Below are positions 36,265 through 44,900 of a stretch of DNA of 64,000 bases, in pieces. A program made the translations under genes and the position numbers. The notes below the pieces were generated by a model, which was not told the DNA's origin, ran no database searches, and saw only the letters and a program-made list of their open reading frames with translations. Each line of letters starts with the position of its first letter. Positions within the stretch are counted from its first letter, which is position 1. The stretch is from assembly GCF_007859935.1 (NCBI RefSeq), contig NZ_SJPO01000008.1, positions 124,001-188,000 of the forward strand, read 5' to 3'. This DNA is from Posidoniimonas polymericola (GTDB taxonomy: Bacteria > Planctomycetota > Planctomycetia > Pirellulales > Lacipirellulaceae).

Positions 36265-37116
36265 TCAGTCAGCCAGCCGCCAGGCCGTGACTTCTTGCGT
36301 CGGCCGGCTGATGCCGTACATCACGCCGGGCGTGCTCCGGTCCCAGGCGATCCCCTGGCCGGTGATCCCGAGTGACAGGGTTTGCTTCAGCTTGAGGGTC
36401 GACCCGCAGCGCGGCAGAGCCAGCTCGTACAGCTCGCCGCGGTCGTGCCCGGTCGCAAAGAGCCGCCCGTCGGGGGACCAGCCGCCGCCGGAGCAGCTGT
36501 GCGGCGCAAAGCGGTCGAGCACCTCGGAGGGGAAGACCCACCCCGCCGTGCGGCGCCAGTGCTCGTCGAACTTGACGAGCGAGGTGTAGGTGTGCGGCTT
36601 GGCGAGCGGGTCGTCGTTGACCTTTTCTGAGTAGTGCGCGAACACGGCCCACCAGGCGCCGTCGTGCCGGTCGACCAGGGTGAGCGAGCCCTCGTAGATG
36701 CCGAAGCTGTGCGAGTCGACGTGCTCGAGGGTCGCGGCGTCGAACACCTCGAGCGAGCTCGTTTCCGGGAACTTAGGGAAGTTCGAGTGCGCGCAGTACA
36801 GCCGCCCGTCGCGGACGACGCCCGAGTTGAGGTGCCGCAGCGGCAGCTCGTCGGTGGCGGCCCAGCGGCGGACCGGCGCGCCCGACCGCTTGTCGTACTT
36901 GCCGATCGCCGAGTTGGCGATGGCGTAGAAGTGTGACTCGTCGACGGCGACCGCCTGGACCGCTTCGGTCGCGGCGAAACGGGCGACCTGCTTAAGGTCG
37001 TAGTCGGCCTTGGTGGCGTTGTCATCGGCGGCCGCGGGGACTCCCCCCACGACCAACGGCAGGCACAAGAACGCGGCAAAGGGGCTCGCGCTCGGACGGT
37101 GTAAGACCCGCGGCAC
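36265..37116 (-). CDS. secreted beta-propeller-like protein, unknown function
   Basis: 283 residues with a signal peptide ending around VPAAADD. Repeated short blades such as AVDESHFYAIANSAIGKYD, GVVRDGRLYCAHSN and WSPDGRLFATGHDRGELYELAL indicate a WD/NHL-like propeller. Comparable planctomycete proteins are sometimes labelled cycloisomerase, but I see no catalytic motif to support that. Gaps on both sides (163 and 86 bases) contain nothing distinctive. Confidence 0.65.
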   Translation of the reverse strand: MPRVLHRPSASPFAAFLCLPLVVGGVPAAADDNATKADYDLKQVARFAATEAVQAVAVDESHFYAIANSAIGKYDKRSGAPVRRWAATDELPLRHLNSGVVRDGRLYCAHSNFPKFPETSSLEVFDAATLEHVDSHSFGIYEGSLTLVDRHDGAWWAVFAHYSEKVNDDPLAKPHTYTSLVKFDEHWRRTAGWVFPSEVLDRFAPHSCSGGGWSPDGRLFATGHDRGELYELALPRCGSTLKLKQTLSLGITGQGIAWDRSTPGVMYGISRPTQEVTAWRLAD

Positions 37117-37202
37117 TTCGGACTCCTCACATCGGGGTGTTCTCGGGACGCAGACGCGTCCGAGTCTAGCCGCCCCGTGTTAGCGGAGTGTGAATGCGGC
37201 GG

Positions 37203-39857
37203 CTATTTCTCGGGCTCCTTCTTCTCGTCGTCGCCCGTGGCGGCGTCCGCGTCGTTCTTGCCCTTGAGCTCCTTGAGCTGGTCGGCCATCTTCTCCTGCT
37301 GCTCCCCGAGCTCCCGCACCAGCTTCCGCAGCTCGGAGACCTCCTTCGGGGCGCTGGGGGCGTCCTTTTCGATCTTCTCGATCGCCTGCTTGGCCGCCCG
37401 GCCGAGGCGGTCTTCGCGGCTGCTGTAGGTCCGCAGCGCGGCGATCGAGCGGCGGTCGCCCAGCTCGCCAAGGGCCTCGACCGCTCCGGTCTGGACCTTG
37501 CTCGACGGGTCGTTCAGGTAGCCGACGATCACCTTCCGGGCGGCGGGGGCGTGCTCGGTGTCCTTGGCCAGCTTGCCGAGCGCCTGCAGCGACTCGGCCA
37601 TGCCGCGGTCGGTGAAGTCCTGGCGGCGGGCGCTGAGGGTCCGCATCACCGCGGGCGTCAGCGTCGGGTCGGCGGTGCGGGCGGCGGCGGCGATGGCGGC
37701 CTCGGCCAGCACGTTCTGGAAGCTCTCCTTGCCCATCGCACCGCGGATCGCGTCGAGTGCGGCGGGGTCGGTGTACGCGCTGAGCGAACGTACCGCCGAC
37801 GCGGCGATGTCGGGGTTCTTTTCTTCGGACACGACCTTGCTGAGCTGCTCGAGCGCCTCGGCGCGGTAGAACTTGCCGATCGACTCAATGACCTCCTTGC
37901 GGACGCGGGCGTCCTCCTGATTGAGCGAGGCGGCCAGGGCCTCGTACGCCTCGTCGGACTCGCGGTCGGACAGGGCGTCGGCGGCCGCCAGTCGGACGCC
38001 GTAGAACGGGTCGGAGTTGAGGGCCGTCTTGAGGGCCTCGAGCGACTTGGCGTCCTTCTTTTTCTTGAGGGCCGCGACCGCCAGCAACCGGCCGACGACG
38101 TCCTGCTCGTTCTTGAGCTGCTCCTCGAGCATCTCCTGCGGCTTGTCGAACTCAACCTTGGCGAGCACGGTGAGTTCGGGGTCGAACCGGACGATCGACG
38201 GCTTGCCAGGGAGCGGCACGTAGAAGTCCTGTTCCTTCTGGTCGACCGTGATCGCGTGGTCGATGTTCTTGCCGTCAACGGCGAAGCGGAGCTTGGTCGG
38301 GAGGTGGAACAGCAGCACGTCGTTGTTGACCTCTTGGGTCTGCTTGACGCTCACCTTGGCCAGGCCCTCCTTGGGCAGCCACTTGTAGCTGACCTTCAAT
38401 ACCGGGAAGCCGCCGTGGTAGACCCACTGGTCGAAAAAGCGGTCGAGCGACCTGCCCGACACGTCCTCGAGCTCGGCCATCAAGTCGGGCGTGGTAACGC
38501 TGGTGAAGGCGTGCTTCTCGAGGTAGTTCTTGATCGCCTGGCGGTAGAGGTCCTTGCCGAGCTGGCTGCGGAGCATGTGCAGCACCCAGGCGCCCTTGGG
38601 GTAGGCGCGGAAGTCGAACTGGTCCCAGGCCGCCTTGTAGCCGCGGTAGACGATGGGCCGGGTGTCCTTGTCCTTGGTAAGGATGGCGCGGGTGGCGTCG
38701 TTGTACAGGCGGTACAGCATCTCGTCGCGGCCCAGCTTGTGGGCGTCGTACAGGTGGGTGTAAAAGGTCGCGAAGCCCTCGTTGAGCCACAGGTTGGCCC
38801 AGTCCTCGCACGTGACGTAGTCGCCAAACCACTGGTGGGCCATCTCGTGCGCGTCGAGGTTGCGGCTGGAGCGGAGGTTCTCGGTCTCGTCGGAGTAGAT
38901 GGTGCGTTCGGTCAGCACGGTCAGCGTGGTGTTCTCCATGCCGCCAGCGATGAAGTCGCGGCCGGTGACCTGGTAGTACTTGGCCCAGGGGTACGGCACG
39001 CCGATCTCTTGCTGGTAGAACTCCATGATCTTGGCGGTGTCGGCGAACGAGTTTTTAGCGTGCTCGGCCAGCGAGGGCTGTGTGTAGAAACCGAGCGGGA
39101 TGTCGCCCGCCTGGTCGGTCAGCTCGGCGAACTTGCCGGCGGCCAGGCAGATCAGGTAGCTGGCGTGCGGCAGGTCCTGCTTCCAGTGGACGGTCTTCTG
39201 ACCGTCGGCCTCGTCGGTTGAGACCAGGCTGCCGTTCGACAACACGGTCATCTCGCTCGGCACGTGGCAGATGACCTCGCTGGTCGACTTCTCGTTGGGG
39301 TAGTCGAAGTTGGGGAACCAGTGCCGCGCCTCGTGCGGCTCGCCCTGGGTCCACAGGTGCGTGTCCCCGGCGGGGTAGCCGTCCTTCGCCGTGCGGAAGT
39401 AGAGGCCCTTGTCCGGCTCGGCCGTGTACTTGACTACTACCTCGGCCTCGCGGTCGAGCTTCAGCGGCGCGGCGAACAAGATCGTCAGGTGCTCGCCGTC
39501 GTTGACCCAGTCCTTGATCTCCTGCGACGCGGTGACGCTGGTCACCCGCAGGTCGACCGCGTCGAGGATGACCTCGTCTACCGGGCGGCTGATCGGTTTG
39601 AAGGTGAGGGTGGTCTCGCCCGCGATGGTGTGGGTTTCGAAATCGGGGGTGACGTTGATCTTAATGTTCAGCACGTCAATGACCCGGTCCGGCGCATAGT
39701 GCCTGGCATCCGTGGTGGCGCCGGGCTCCGGCCCGAGCTGCGCCGCCCCCTGACAGTAGCGGCAGACGCAGAGCTCTTCGGCGGCCGCGGCGCCAGCGGC
39801 GCACGCGAGGATGAGGGCGATGGTCGACAGAGAAACGGTAAGCGGGAGTCTCGTCAT
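37203..39857 (-). CDS. M1-family zinc aminopeptidase with C-terminal HEAT repeats
   Basis: 884 residues with a signal peptide. The gluzincin motifs are complete: AGGMEN (about 304-309) for substrate N-terminus binding, HEMAHQWF (337-344) and LNEGFATF with Glu360 as third zinc ligand. From about residue 590 the sequence is a series of HEAT-like helices (AADALSDRESDEAYEALAAS, GAVEALGELGDRRSIAALRT), finishing with a coiled coil and a Lys/Glu tail. An unusual CVCRYC motif sits just after the signal peptide (Cys30, 32, 35). It likely acts in the periplasm. Confidence 0.93.
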   Translation of the reverse strand: MTRLPLTVSLSTIALILACAAGAAAAEELCVCRYCQGAAQLGPEPGATTDARHYAPDRVIDVLNIKINVTPDFETHTIAGETTLTFKPISRPVDEVILDAVDLRVTSVTASQEIKDWVNDGEHLTILFAAPLKLDREAEVVVKYTAEPDKGLYFRTAKDGYPAGDTHLWTQGEPHEARHWFPNFDYPNEKSTSEVICHVPSEMTVLSNGSLVSTDEADGQKTVHWKQDLPHASYLICLAAGKFAELTDQAGDIPLGFYTQPSLAEHAKNSFADTAKIMEFYQQEIGVPYPWAKYYQVTGRDFIAGGMENTTLTVLTERTIYSDETENLRSSRNLDAHEMAHQWFGDYVTCEDWANLWLNEGFATFYTHLYDAHKLGRDEMLYRLYNDATRAILTKDKDTRPIVYRGYKAAWDQFDFRAYPKGAWVLHMLRSQLGKDLYRQAIKNYLEKHAFTSVTTPDLMAELEDVSGRSLDRFFDQWVYHGGFPVLKVSYKWLPKEGLAKVSVKQTQEVNNDVLLFHLPTKLRFAVDGKNIDHAITVDQKEQDFYVPLPGKPSIVRFDPELTVLAKVEFDKPQEMLEEQLKNEQDVVGRLLAVAALKKKKDAKSLEALKTALNSDPFYGVRLAAADALSDRESDEAYEALAASLNQEDARVRKEVIESIGKFYRAEALEQLSKVVSEEKNPDIAASAVRSLSAYTDPAALDAIRGAMGKESFQNVLAEAAIAAAARTADPTLTPAVMRTLSARRQDFTDRGMAESLQALGKLAKDTEHAPAARKVIVGYLNDPSSKVQTGAVEALGELGDRRSIAALRTYSSREDRLGRAAKQAIEKIEKDAPSAPKEVSELRKLVRELGEQQEKMADQLKELKGKNDADAATGDDEKKEPEK

Positions 39858-40041
39858 CAGAGCGGTGTCTCGCAGGAAGGCATGATGCAGCCAGGCGCCA
39901 GGGGCTGCACTGGGAGGGCGGGTGGTAGCAAGTATAGCCCGCCGATCGGGCGGCCGGGGGGTCTGGGTAAGATGAGCCGCTCGGCCGTCGATTGCAAGGT
40001 CCCTCTGCCGGCCGGCGGCGGCGGGGCGGGGCCAGTCGCCC

Positions 40042-40071
40042 TTGACGCCAGCGGCGAGAAACTCCTAGTCT
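40042..40071 (+). promoter_or_regulatory. possible sigma-70 promoter for the TPR protein gene
   Basis: TTGACG (40042-40047), an 18-base spacer, then TAGTCT (40066-40071), about 70 bases before the ATG at 40142. The -35 is good and the -10 is weak. Confidence 0.35.
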
Positions 40072-40141
40072 CCGCGACCCCCAACTGGGCCCCGGCAGGC
40101 GTACGCGGCCAGCCAGGCCCGAGATCAAACAAGGGATTCGA

Positions 40142-41542
40142 ATGCGTCACCGCCTGAAAACGTTGCTCCCGCTGGCGTCCGCCGCCGCGATTGCGCTCGC
40201 CTCGTTGTGCTGCGCTCCCCCCGCCGCCCACGCGATCGACTGGCCGTTTTTTGGCGGCGGCGGTGATGCGCCGGCGTCGGGCCGCACGGGACCGGGGACC
40301 GAGGAGTGGTGGAAGCAGCACAAGAAGTCCGCCGTCATGACGCCGGGCAAGGGATACCAGGTGCCCGGCTACGACGGCTACTACGACGCCAAGGGCCGCC
40401 CGATGGACGCGCCGGCCGACGAGGTGATCGACTCGCTGGTCGACGAAGACGAGCCGGTCGGTCTGCTGCCGGGCCTCGACCCCAAGACGCACATCAAGAA
40501 CCTCAAGGAGGCGGTCGGCCGCGGCGCCGACCAGGGCGTCGCGGGGCAGATGCTTGCCGAGGGCAAGACGTTGTTCCAGCAGCAGGAGTACGGCAAGGCC
40601 GCCAGCCGCTTCGAGTCGGCCGCCGACTACGCCGCCGGGTCGACTGTCGAGGCCGAGGCGTTGTTCATGCTCGGCGAGTGCTACTTCTGGCAGGACAAGT
40701 ACCTCAAGGCCCGCGACACCTTCAACGGCCTGGTTAGCAAGCACCCCAACACGCGGAACCTGAACACGCTGATCGGCCGCCAGTGGGTGATCGCGCAGTA
40801 CTGGGAGAAGCACTACTTCGACTACAACAAGACGGCGCGTCTGCGTCCCAACCTGCTGGACGGCACCCGCCCCACGTTCGACACCATCGGCCAGGCGATC
40901 AAGACCTACGACAGCATCCGGCTGAACGACCCGACCGGGCCCTGGGCAGACGACGCCATCATGGCGACCGCCAGCATCTACTTCCGCCAGGAGCGCTACG
41001 GCGACGCCGACTACCAGTACTCGCTGCTGCGGAAGGAGTACCCGCGCAGCGAGCACCAGTTCAACGCCCACGTGCTCGGCCTGCAGGCCAAGCTCCGCAA
41101 GTACCAGGGCGCCGACTACGACGGCGCCGTGCTCGACGAGGCCAAGGTGCTGCTGAAGCAGATCCGCACGCAGTTCGCCGGTCGCCTGACCGACGAGGAG
41201 AAGGATCGCCTCCGCAGCGCCCAGGCCGAGGTCGCCAAGGCGACCGAGGAACGCGACCTCCGCATGGCGCAGTACTACGACAAGACCTCACACTACGGCG
41301 CGGCCCGGCAGTACTACGGCCGGATCGCCCAGAACTACGGTTCTTCACCGGTAGCGCAGCAGGCGCGGGAACGCCTCGCGGAGATCGGCGGCGAGCCCGC
41401 CAGGCCCGAGAAGCCGATGAGCTGGCTGGTCGACCTGTTCCCGGAAAGCAGGGAGCGATCGATCGTCAACCAGATCCCCGAGCTCCGCCGCGACGCCGAG
41501 ACCCGCGTCGCCGAGGCGCCGGGGGACGCGACCACCAAGTAG
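40142..41542 (+). CDS. secreted TPR/BamD-like repeat protein
   Basis: 466 residues with a Sec signal peptide (cut near AHA-IDW). An aromatic-rich N-terminal region precedes tetratricopeptide-like helices: LFQQQEYGKAASRFESAADY, ALFMLGECYFWQDKYLKARD, ASIYFRQERYGDADYQYSLL, AQYYDKTSHYGAARQYYGRI. The spacing resembles BamD/YbgF outer-membrane assembly proteins, but no lipobox is present. The lptE-like gene follows 99 bases downstream, supporting a role in envelope assembly; this is inference. Confidence 0.75.
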   Translation: MRHRLKTLLPLASAAAIALASLCCAPPAAHAIDWPFFGGGGDAPASGRTGPGTEEWWKQHKKSAVMTPGKGYQVPGYDGYYDAKGRPMDAPADEVIDSLVDEDEPVGLLPGLDPKTHIKNLKEAVGRGADQGVAGQMLAEGKTLFQQQEYGKAASRFESAADYAAGSTVEAEALFMLGECYFWQDKYLKARDTFNGLVSKHPNTRNLNTLIGRQWVIAQYWEKHYFDYNKTARLRPNLLDGTRPTFDTIGQAIKTYDSIRLNDPTGPWADDAIMATASIYFRQERYGDADYQYSLLRKEYPRSEHQFNAHVLGLQAKLRKYQGADYDGAVLDEAKVLLKQIRTQFAGRLTDEEKDRLRSAQAEVAKATEERDLRMAQYYDKTSHYGAARQYYGRIAQNYGSSPVAQQARERLAEIGGEPARPEKPMSWLVDLFPESRERSIVNQIPELRRDAETRVAEAPGDATTK

Positions 41543-41641
41543 GCGCCTCCCCGATTCGCCGACCCGAGCGAAGCAAACGGAATCGCCTCGGCCGGGCGTG
41601 ACTTGGCTCGGAGGGCCGTTTCCCTAGTTCAGAGTCCGAAT

Positions 41642-42187
41642 ATGGTTGGCGCTAAACACCGACAGACAGCCCGGCGGCCGATGCTCGTCGGCTTCTGCTT
41701 GCTCGCGGTCGCGGGCTGCGCGAACTACCAGGCCGGCTCGGGATCGCTCTACGCCCCCGACGTGCACACCGTTTACGTTCCGATGATCGAGTCGGAAAGC
41801 TTCCGCCGCGACCTCGGCGAGCGGCTGACCGAGGCCGTCTGCAAGGAGATCGAGCAGAAGACCCCGTTCAAGGTCGTCGGCGACCCGTCGGCCGACAGCG
41901 TGCTGACCATCAGGCTCCGCCCCGACGCCCGCCGTGTCGTGGCCGAGGACGGGCTGGATCAGGCGCGGTACCTCGAGAACGAGCTGTCCGCGGAGGTCTC
42001 GTGGATCAACCGCCGCCGGCTGCCGATCATGCCCTCCCAGTCGATGCCGCTGCCGGGCGGCCTGACCGAGGTGCAGGAGTCTTCGCTGCTGATCCCGGCC
42101 GCGGGCCAGACGGTGGCCTCGCAGCAGCAGGCCGCCATCCACAGGCTGGCCGAGCAGATCGTCGGGCTGATGGAAGAGCCGTGGTAG
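41642..42187 (+). CDS. lptE: LptE-like lipopolysaccharide-assembly lipoprotein
   Basis: 181 residues from MVGAKHRQTARRPMLVGF; lipobox LLAVAGC at the end of the signal sequence. After it come SGSLYAPDVHTVYVPMIESE, the pattern of LptE in which the lipoprotein plugs the LptD barrel. The ATG at 41642 places the basic n-region directly before the hydrophobic core; the ATG at 41603 is possible but longer than needed. It is probably co-transcribed with the TPR gene. It converges with the amidohydrolase gene (16-base gap). Confidence 0.8.
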   Translation: MVGAKHRQTARRPMLVGFCLLAVAGCANYQAGSGSLYAPDVHTVYVPMIESESFRRDLGERLTEAVCKEIEQKTPFKVVGDPSADSVLTIRLRPDARRVVAEDGLDQARYLENELSAEVSWINRRRLPIMPSQSMPLPGGLTEVQESSLLIPAAGQTVASQQQAAIHRLAEQIVGLMEEPW

Positions 42188-42203
42188 TCGCGTCGCACGC
42201 TAC

Positions 42204-43868
42204 TTAGCGTTGCGCTTCGTACACTACCCGACCGTCGACGATCGTCACCCCCACCTGGGCCTCGCTGACCTTGGCTGGCGCCTCGCGGGGGTCGACGTCA
42301 AACACCACGATGTCGGCCAGCCTGCCGGGGCTCAGCATGCCGAGCTTGTCCTCGTCGAACATCGCGTACGCCGCGTCGGCGGTGTAGGCCCGCAGCGCCT
42401 CGTCGAGCGAGATCCGCTGCTCCGGGTACCAGCCGTCCGGGTTCTTGCCGTCGAGTGTCCGCCGGTTGACCGCGGCCTCGAGCCCCATCGCCACCGAGGC
42501 GGGCGCCACGAACCAGTCGCTCCCGAAGGCGAGCTTGGCGCCCGTGTCGAGCAGGCTGCGGAACGCGTAGGTCGTGCGGCAGCGGTTGACGCCGATCAGC
42601 GGCTCGGCCCAGCGGCCGTCGTCGATGGCGTGGTAGGGCTGCATGCTGGCGATCACGCCCAACCCGCCGAACCGCGGGATGTCGTCCGCGTGCGGGTGCT
42701 GGGCGTGCTCGATGCGGAACCGCCGGTCGCGGGGGCCGTTCTCCCGCGCGACCTGCTCGAAGATGTCGAGCTGGATTCGGTTCGCGCGGTCGCCGATCGC
42801 GTGGACCACCACCTGCAAGCCAGCCCGGTCCGCGCCGCGGGTCCAGGCCAGCAGGTCCTCGGGGCGATTCACCAGCAGGCCCCGGTCGGACGGTTTGTCG
42901 TCGAACGGCTCGAGCATCGCCGCCGTGTGGGAGCCGAGCGAGCCGTCGACGAACCCCTTCAGGCCGTTGATCCGCAGCCAGTCGTCGCCGGGGCCGTTCT
43001 CCTGGACGTCGCGTTGGAGCAGCTCCCAGCGCTCCAGCGGCGTGTACGCCCGGACGCGCATCCGCAACCGGCCGCCGGAACGCGCCGCCCGCAGGGCCGT
43101 GAGGTCGCGGAGCGAGCCCATCTGGCAGATTGAGGTCACGCCACGCTCGAGCATGTAGTCGGTGGCGGCGTCGAGGTGCCGCAGCATGGTCTCGGCCGAC
43201 GGCTGTGGGAGCACGCCGCCGATGAGTCCCATGGCGTTGTCGCGCAGCAGGCCCGTGACGCGGCCCGAGGCGTCGCGTTCAATGGCGCCCCCGTCGGGGG
43301 CTTCGGTCTGGTCGTCGACGCCGGCCATCTTCAGGGTCAGCGAGCTGGCCAGGCCCATGTGGCCGTCGAGCCGTTTGATCCAGACCGGGTGGTCGCCGGC
43401 GGCTTCGTCGATCCACTCCCGGTCGGGGAGTTCACCGCCCCACAGGGTGTGGTCCCAGTCGCCGCCGGTGATCCACTCCCCGGCAGGGAGCGTGGCGGCG
43501 TGCTCCGCAATCCGGCGGACAAACAGCTCGCGTGAGTCGGCGTCGCGGAGCTGCACACCGCTGAGGTTGCTGCCGCCGGTGAACACGTGGACGTGCGAGT
43601 CGATGCAGCCCGGGATGACGAGGCCGCCACCGGCATCGACGACGCGCGTCGATTGGTCCGCGAGCGCCTCGACATCGGCTCGACTGCCGACTGCCACGAT
43701 CTTGTTGCCCCGGACGGCGACCGCCTCGGCGGTGGGGCGAGCAGGATCGGCGGTCCACACCGGCCCGCCGACGACAATCAGCGTGGCGGGGCCGTCTTCG
43801 GCCGAGCAGCAGGGCGTCAAATTCGCTATCAGCAGCGCTATGGTAGCGGCGGTAGTTAAACGCATCAT
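42204..43868 (-). CDS. secreted amidohydrolase (amidohydrolase_3/YtcJ type)
   Basis: About 554 residues from MMRLTTAATIALLIANL, a signal peptide or anchor. Metal-binding residues of the amidohydrolase superfamily appear in order: CIDSHVHVF, HAIGDRANR, RIEHAQHPH and FGSDWFVAP, with GLKGFVDGSLGSHTA in the position of the bridging residue. The tail RLADIVVFDVDPREAP..GVTIVDGRVVYE closes the small beta domain. It hydrolyses a C-N bond of an unknown substrate. The start at 43868 excludes an upstream stretch lacking domain sense. Confidence 0.88.
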   Translation of the reverse strand: MMRLTTAATIALLIANLTPCCSAEDGPATLIVVGGPVWTADPARPTAEAVAVRGNKIVAVGSRADVEALADQSTRVVDAGGGLVIPGCIDSHVHVFTGGSNLSGVQLRDADSRELFVRRIAEHAATLPAGEWITGGDWDHTLWGGELPDREWIDEAAGDHPVWIKRLDGHMGLASSLTLKMAGVDDQTEAPDGGAIERDASGRVTGLLRDNAMGLIGGVLPQPSAETMLRHLDAATDYMLERGVTSICQMGSLRDLTALRAARSGGRLRMRVRAYTPLERWELLQRDVQENGPGDDWLRINGLKGFVDGSLGSHTAAMLEPFDDKPSDRGLLVNRPEDLLAWTRGADRAGLQVVVHAIGDRANRIQLDIFEQVARENGPRDRRFRIEHAQHPHADDIPRFGGLGVIASMQPYHAIDDGRWAEPLIGVNRCRTTYAFRSLLDTGAKLAFGSDWFVAPASVAMGLEAAVNRRTLDGKNPDGWYPEQRISLDEALRAYTADAAYAMFDEDKLGMLSPGRLADIVVFDVDPREAPAKVSEAQVGVTIVDGRVVYEAQR

Positions 43869-43988
43869 GCCCTTGGGTCCTGCATCGATGTTGTCGCCGC
43901 CTCGTTTACGGCTCCTTGATAACCGACCGTGCTTGTCGGCATCAAGCAACCGATTGCGCAGAGCATTCTGACTTCTGGTGGGGGGCAC

Positions 43989-44023
43989 AAAAAAAGCCGC
44001 CCGCATCGGTGATGCGGGCGGCT
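43989..44023 (-). terminator. Rho-independent terminator of the PEP-CTERM gene
   Basis: On the minus strand a perfect 13-bp stem (AGCCGCCCGCATC / GATGCGGGCGGCT) with a 3-base loop is followed by seven T residues. It lies 35 bases downstream of the stop at 44059. This is the clearest intrinsic terminator in the window. Confidence 0.95.
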
Positions 44024-44058
44024 AGATGGTTTTCGTGGCAGGCTGTGACAGCTGCTGC

Positions 44059-44724
44059 CTACTTGCGAGCTCTGCGGCGACGGGCGACGACCATGCCGAC
44101 GCTGCCCGCGACCAGGCTGCCAAACAGGAACGCGGTCGGTTCGGGCACCGCAGCCACCGTGAACTGGCCGATGACTCCGCCGAGGCGGAAGGCGTTACCG
44201 CCGTCGCCGGGGGTGATCGGCGCGGCGATGGCGAAGAACGACTGGGGCAGGTTCCCGCCGGTGAGGCTGTCAATATTGATCGGAGCCGCCTGGCTGTTAG
44301 TGCCCGTGTAAAAGTTGTCGCCGGTAGTCGGGATGATGGGGTCGAGGCTGAACACGACCGTGTCATTCACGCCCGAGCTGGTGAGGCTGGCGGTCTTGAA
44401 GCCGTCGAACGACGCCGTGCCGCCGACCACGTTCGCGACGCTCATCGACAGGTACAGGAACTCGCCGTTCGACACCGCGTTCGGGCCATTGCCTACAACG
44501 CCGAGCCCGGCGGTAGAGGTGTGGATGTTGCCCGAGCCGATGACGCTTAGCGTCGCGTCGAACGTGACGCCACTTTGGCTGACTGGCACCGTGAGCGAGT
44601 AGAACGCCCCCGACGCCGAGCCGGTCTTGGTGTTGAACGAAGCGGTAACGAGGTCAGCAAAAGCGCACTGCGCCATGAGCAACGACGCAACGAGGCCGGC
44701 CAGGAGGGGTTTTTGGATCGCCAT
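44059..44724 (-). CDS. secreted protein with PEP-CTERM sorting signal
   Basis: 221 residues. A Sec signal peptide (LLAGLVASLLMAQCAFA) precedes a Gly/Ser/Thr-rich beta-type body and the anchor VPEPTAFLFGSLVAGSVGMV with the basic end ARRRRARK, the classical exosortase substrate form. The body has no recognised domain. It is followed by a strong terminator. Probably a surface or matrix protein. Confidence 0.9.
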   Translation of the reverse strand: MAIQKPLLAGLVASLLMAQCAFADLVTASFNTKTGSASGAFYSLTVPVSQSGVTFDATLSVIGSGNIHTSTAGLGVVGNGPNAVSNGEFLYLSMSVANVVGGTASFDGFKTASLTSSGVNDTVVFSLDPIIPTTGDNFYTGTNSQAAPINIDSLTGGNLPQSFFAIAAPITPGDGGNAFRLGGVIGQFTVAAVPEPTAFLFGSLVAGSVGMVVARRRRARK

Positions 44725-44900
44725 GGGTGCTTCTCTGGTGGGAAATCTAGGCAGGTCGCCGCGCCAATGAACTGTCTGCTCGGTGTTAGAATGGGGACGC
44801 AGCGTAGTCTAGTGTGACCGCTGTGCGGATTCGGATCAACAGAAAGTTTACCGGTAGTCCGCATTTTAGCGACAATACCCACCCGAATGGGTGTTCTTGG

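Noticed and set aside
37194-39221. Plus-strand reading frame of 675 codons opposite the M1 peptidase
   Set aside because: Shadow of a gene with intact zinc motifs.
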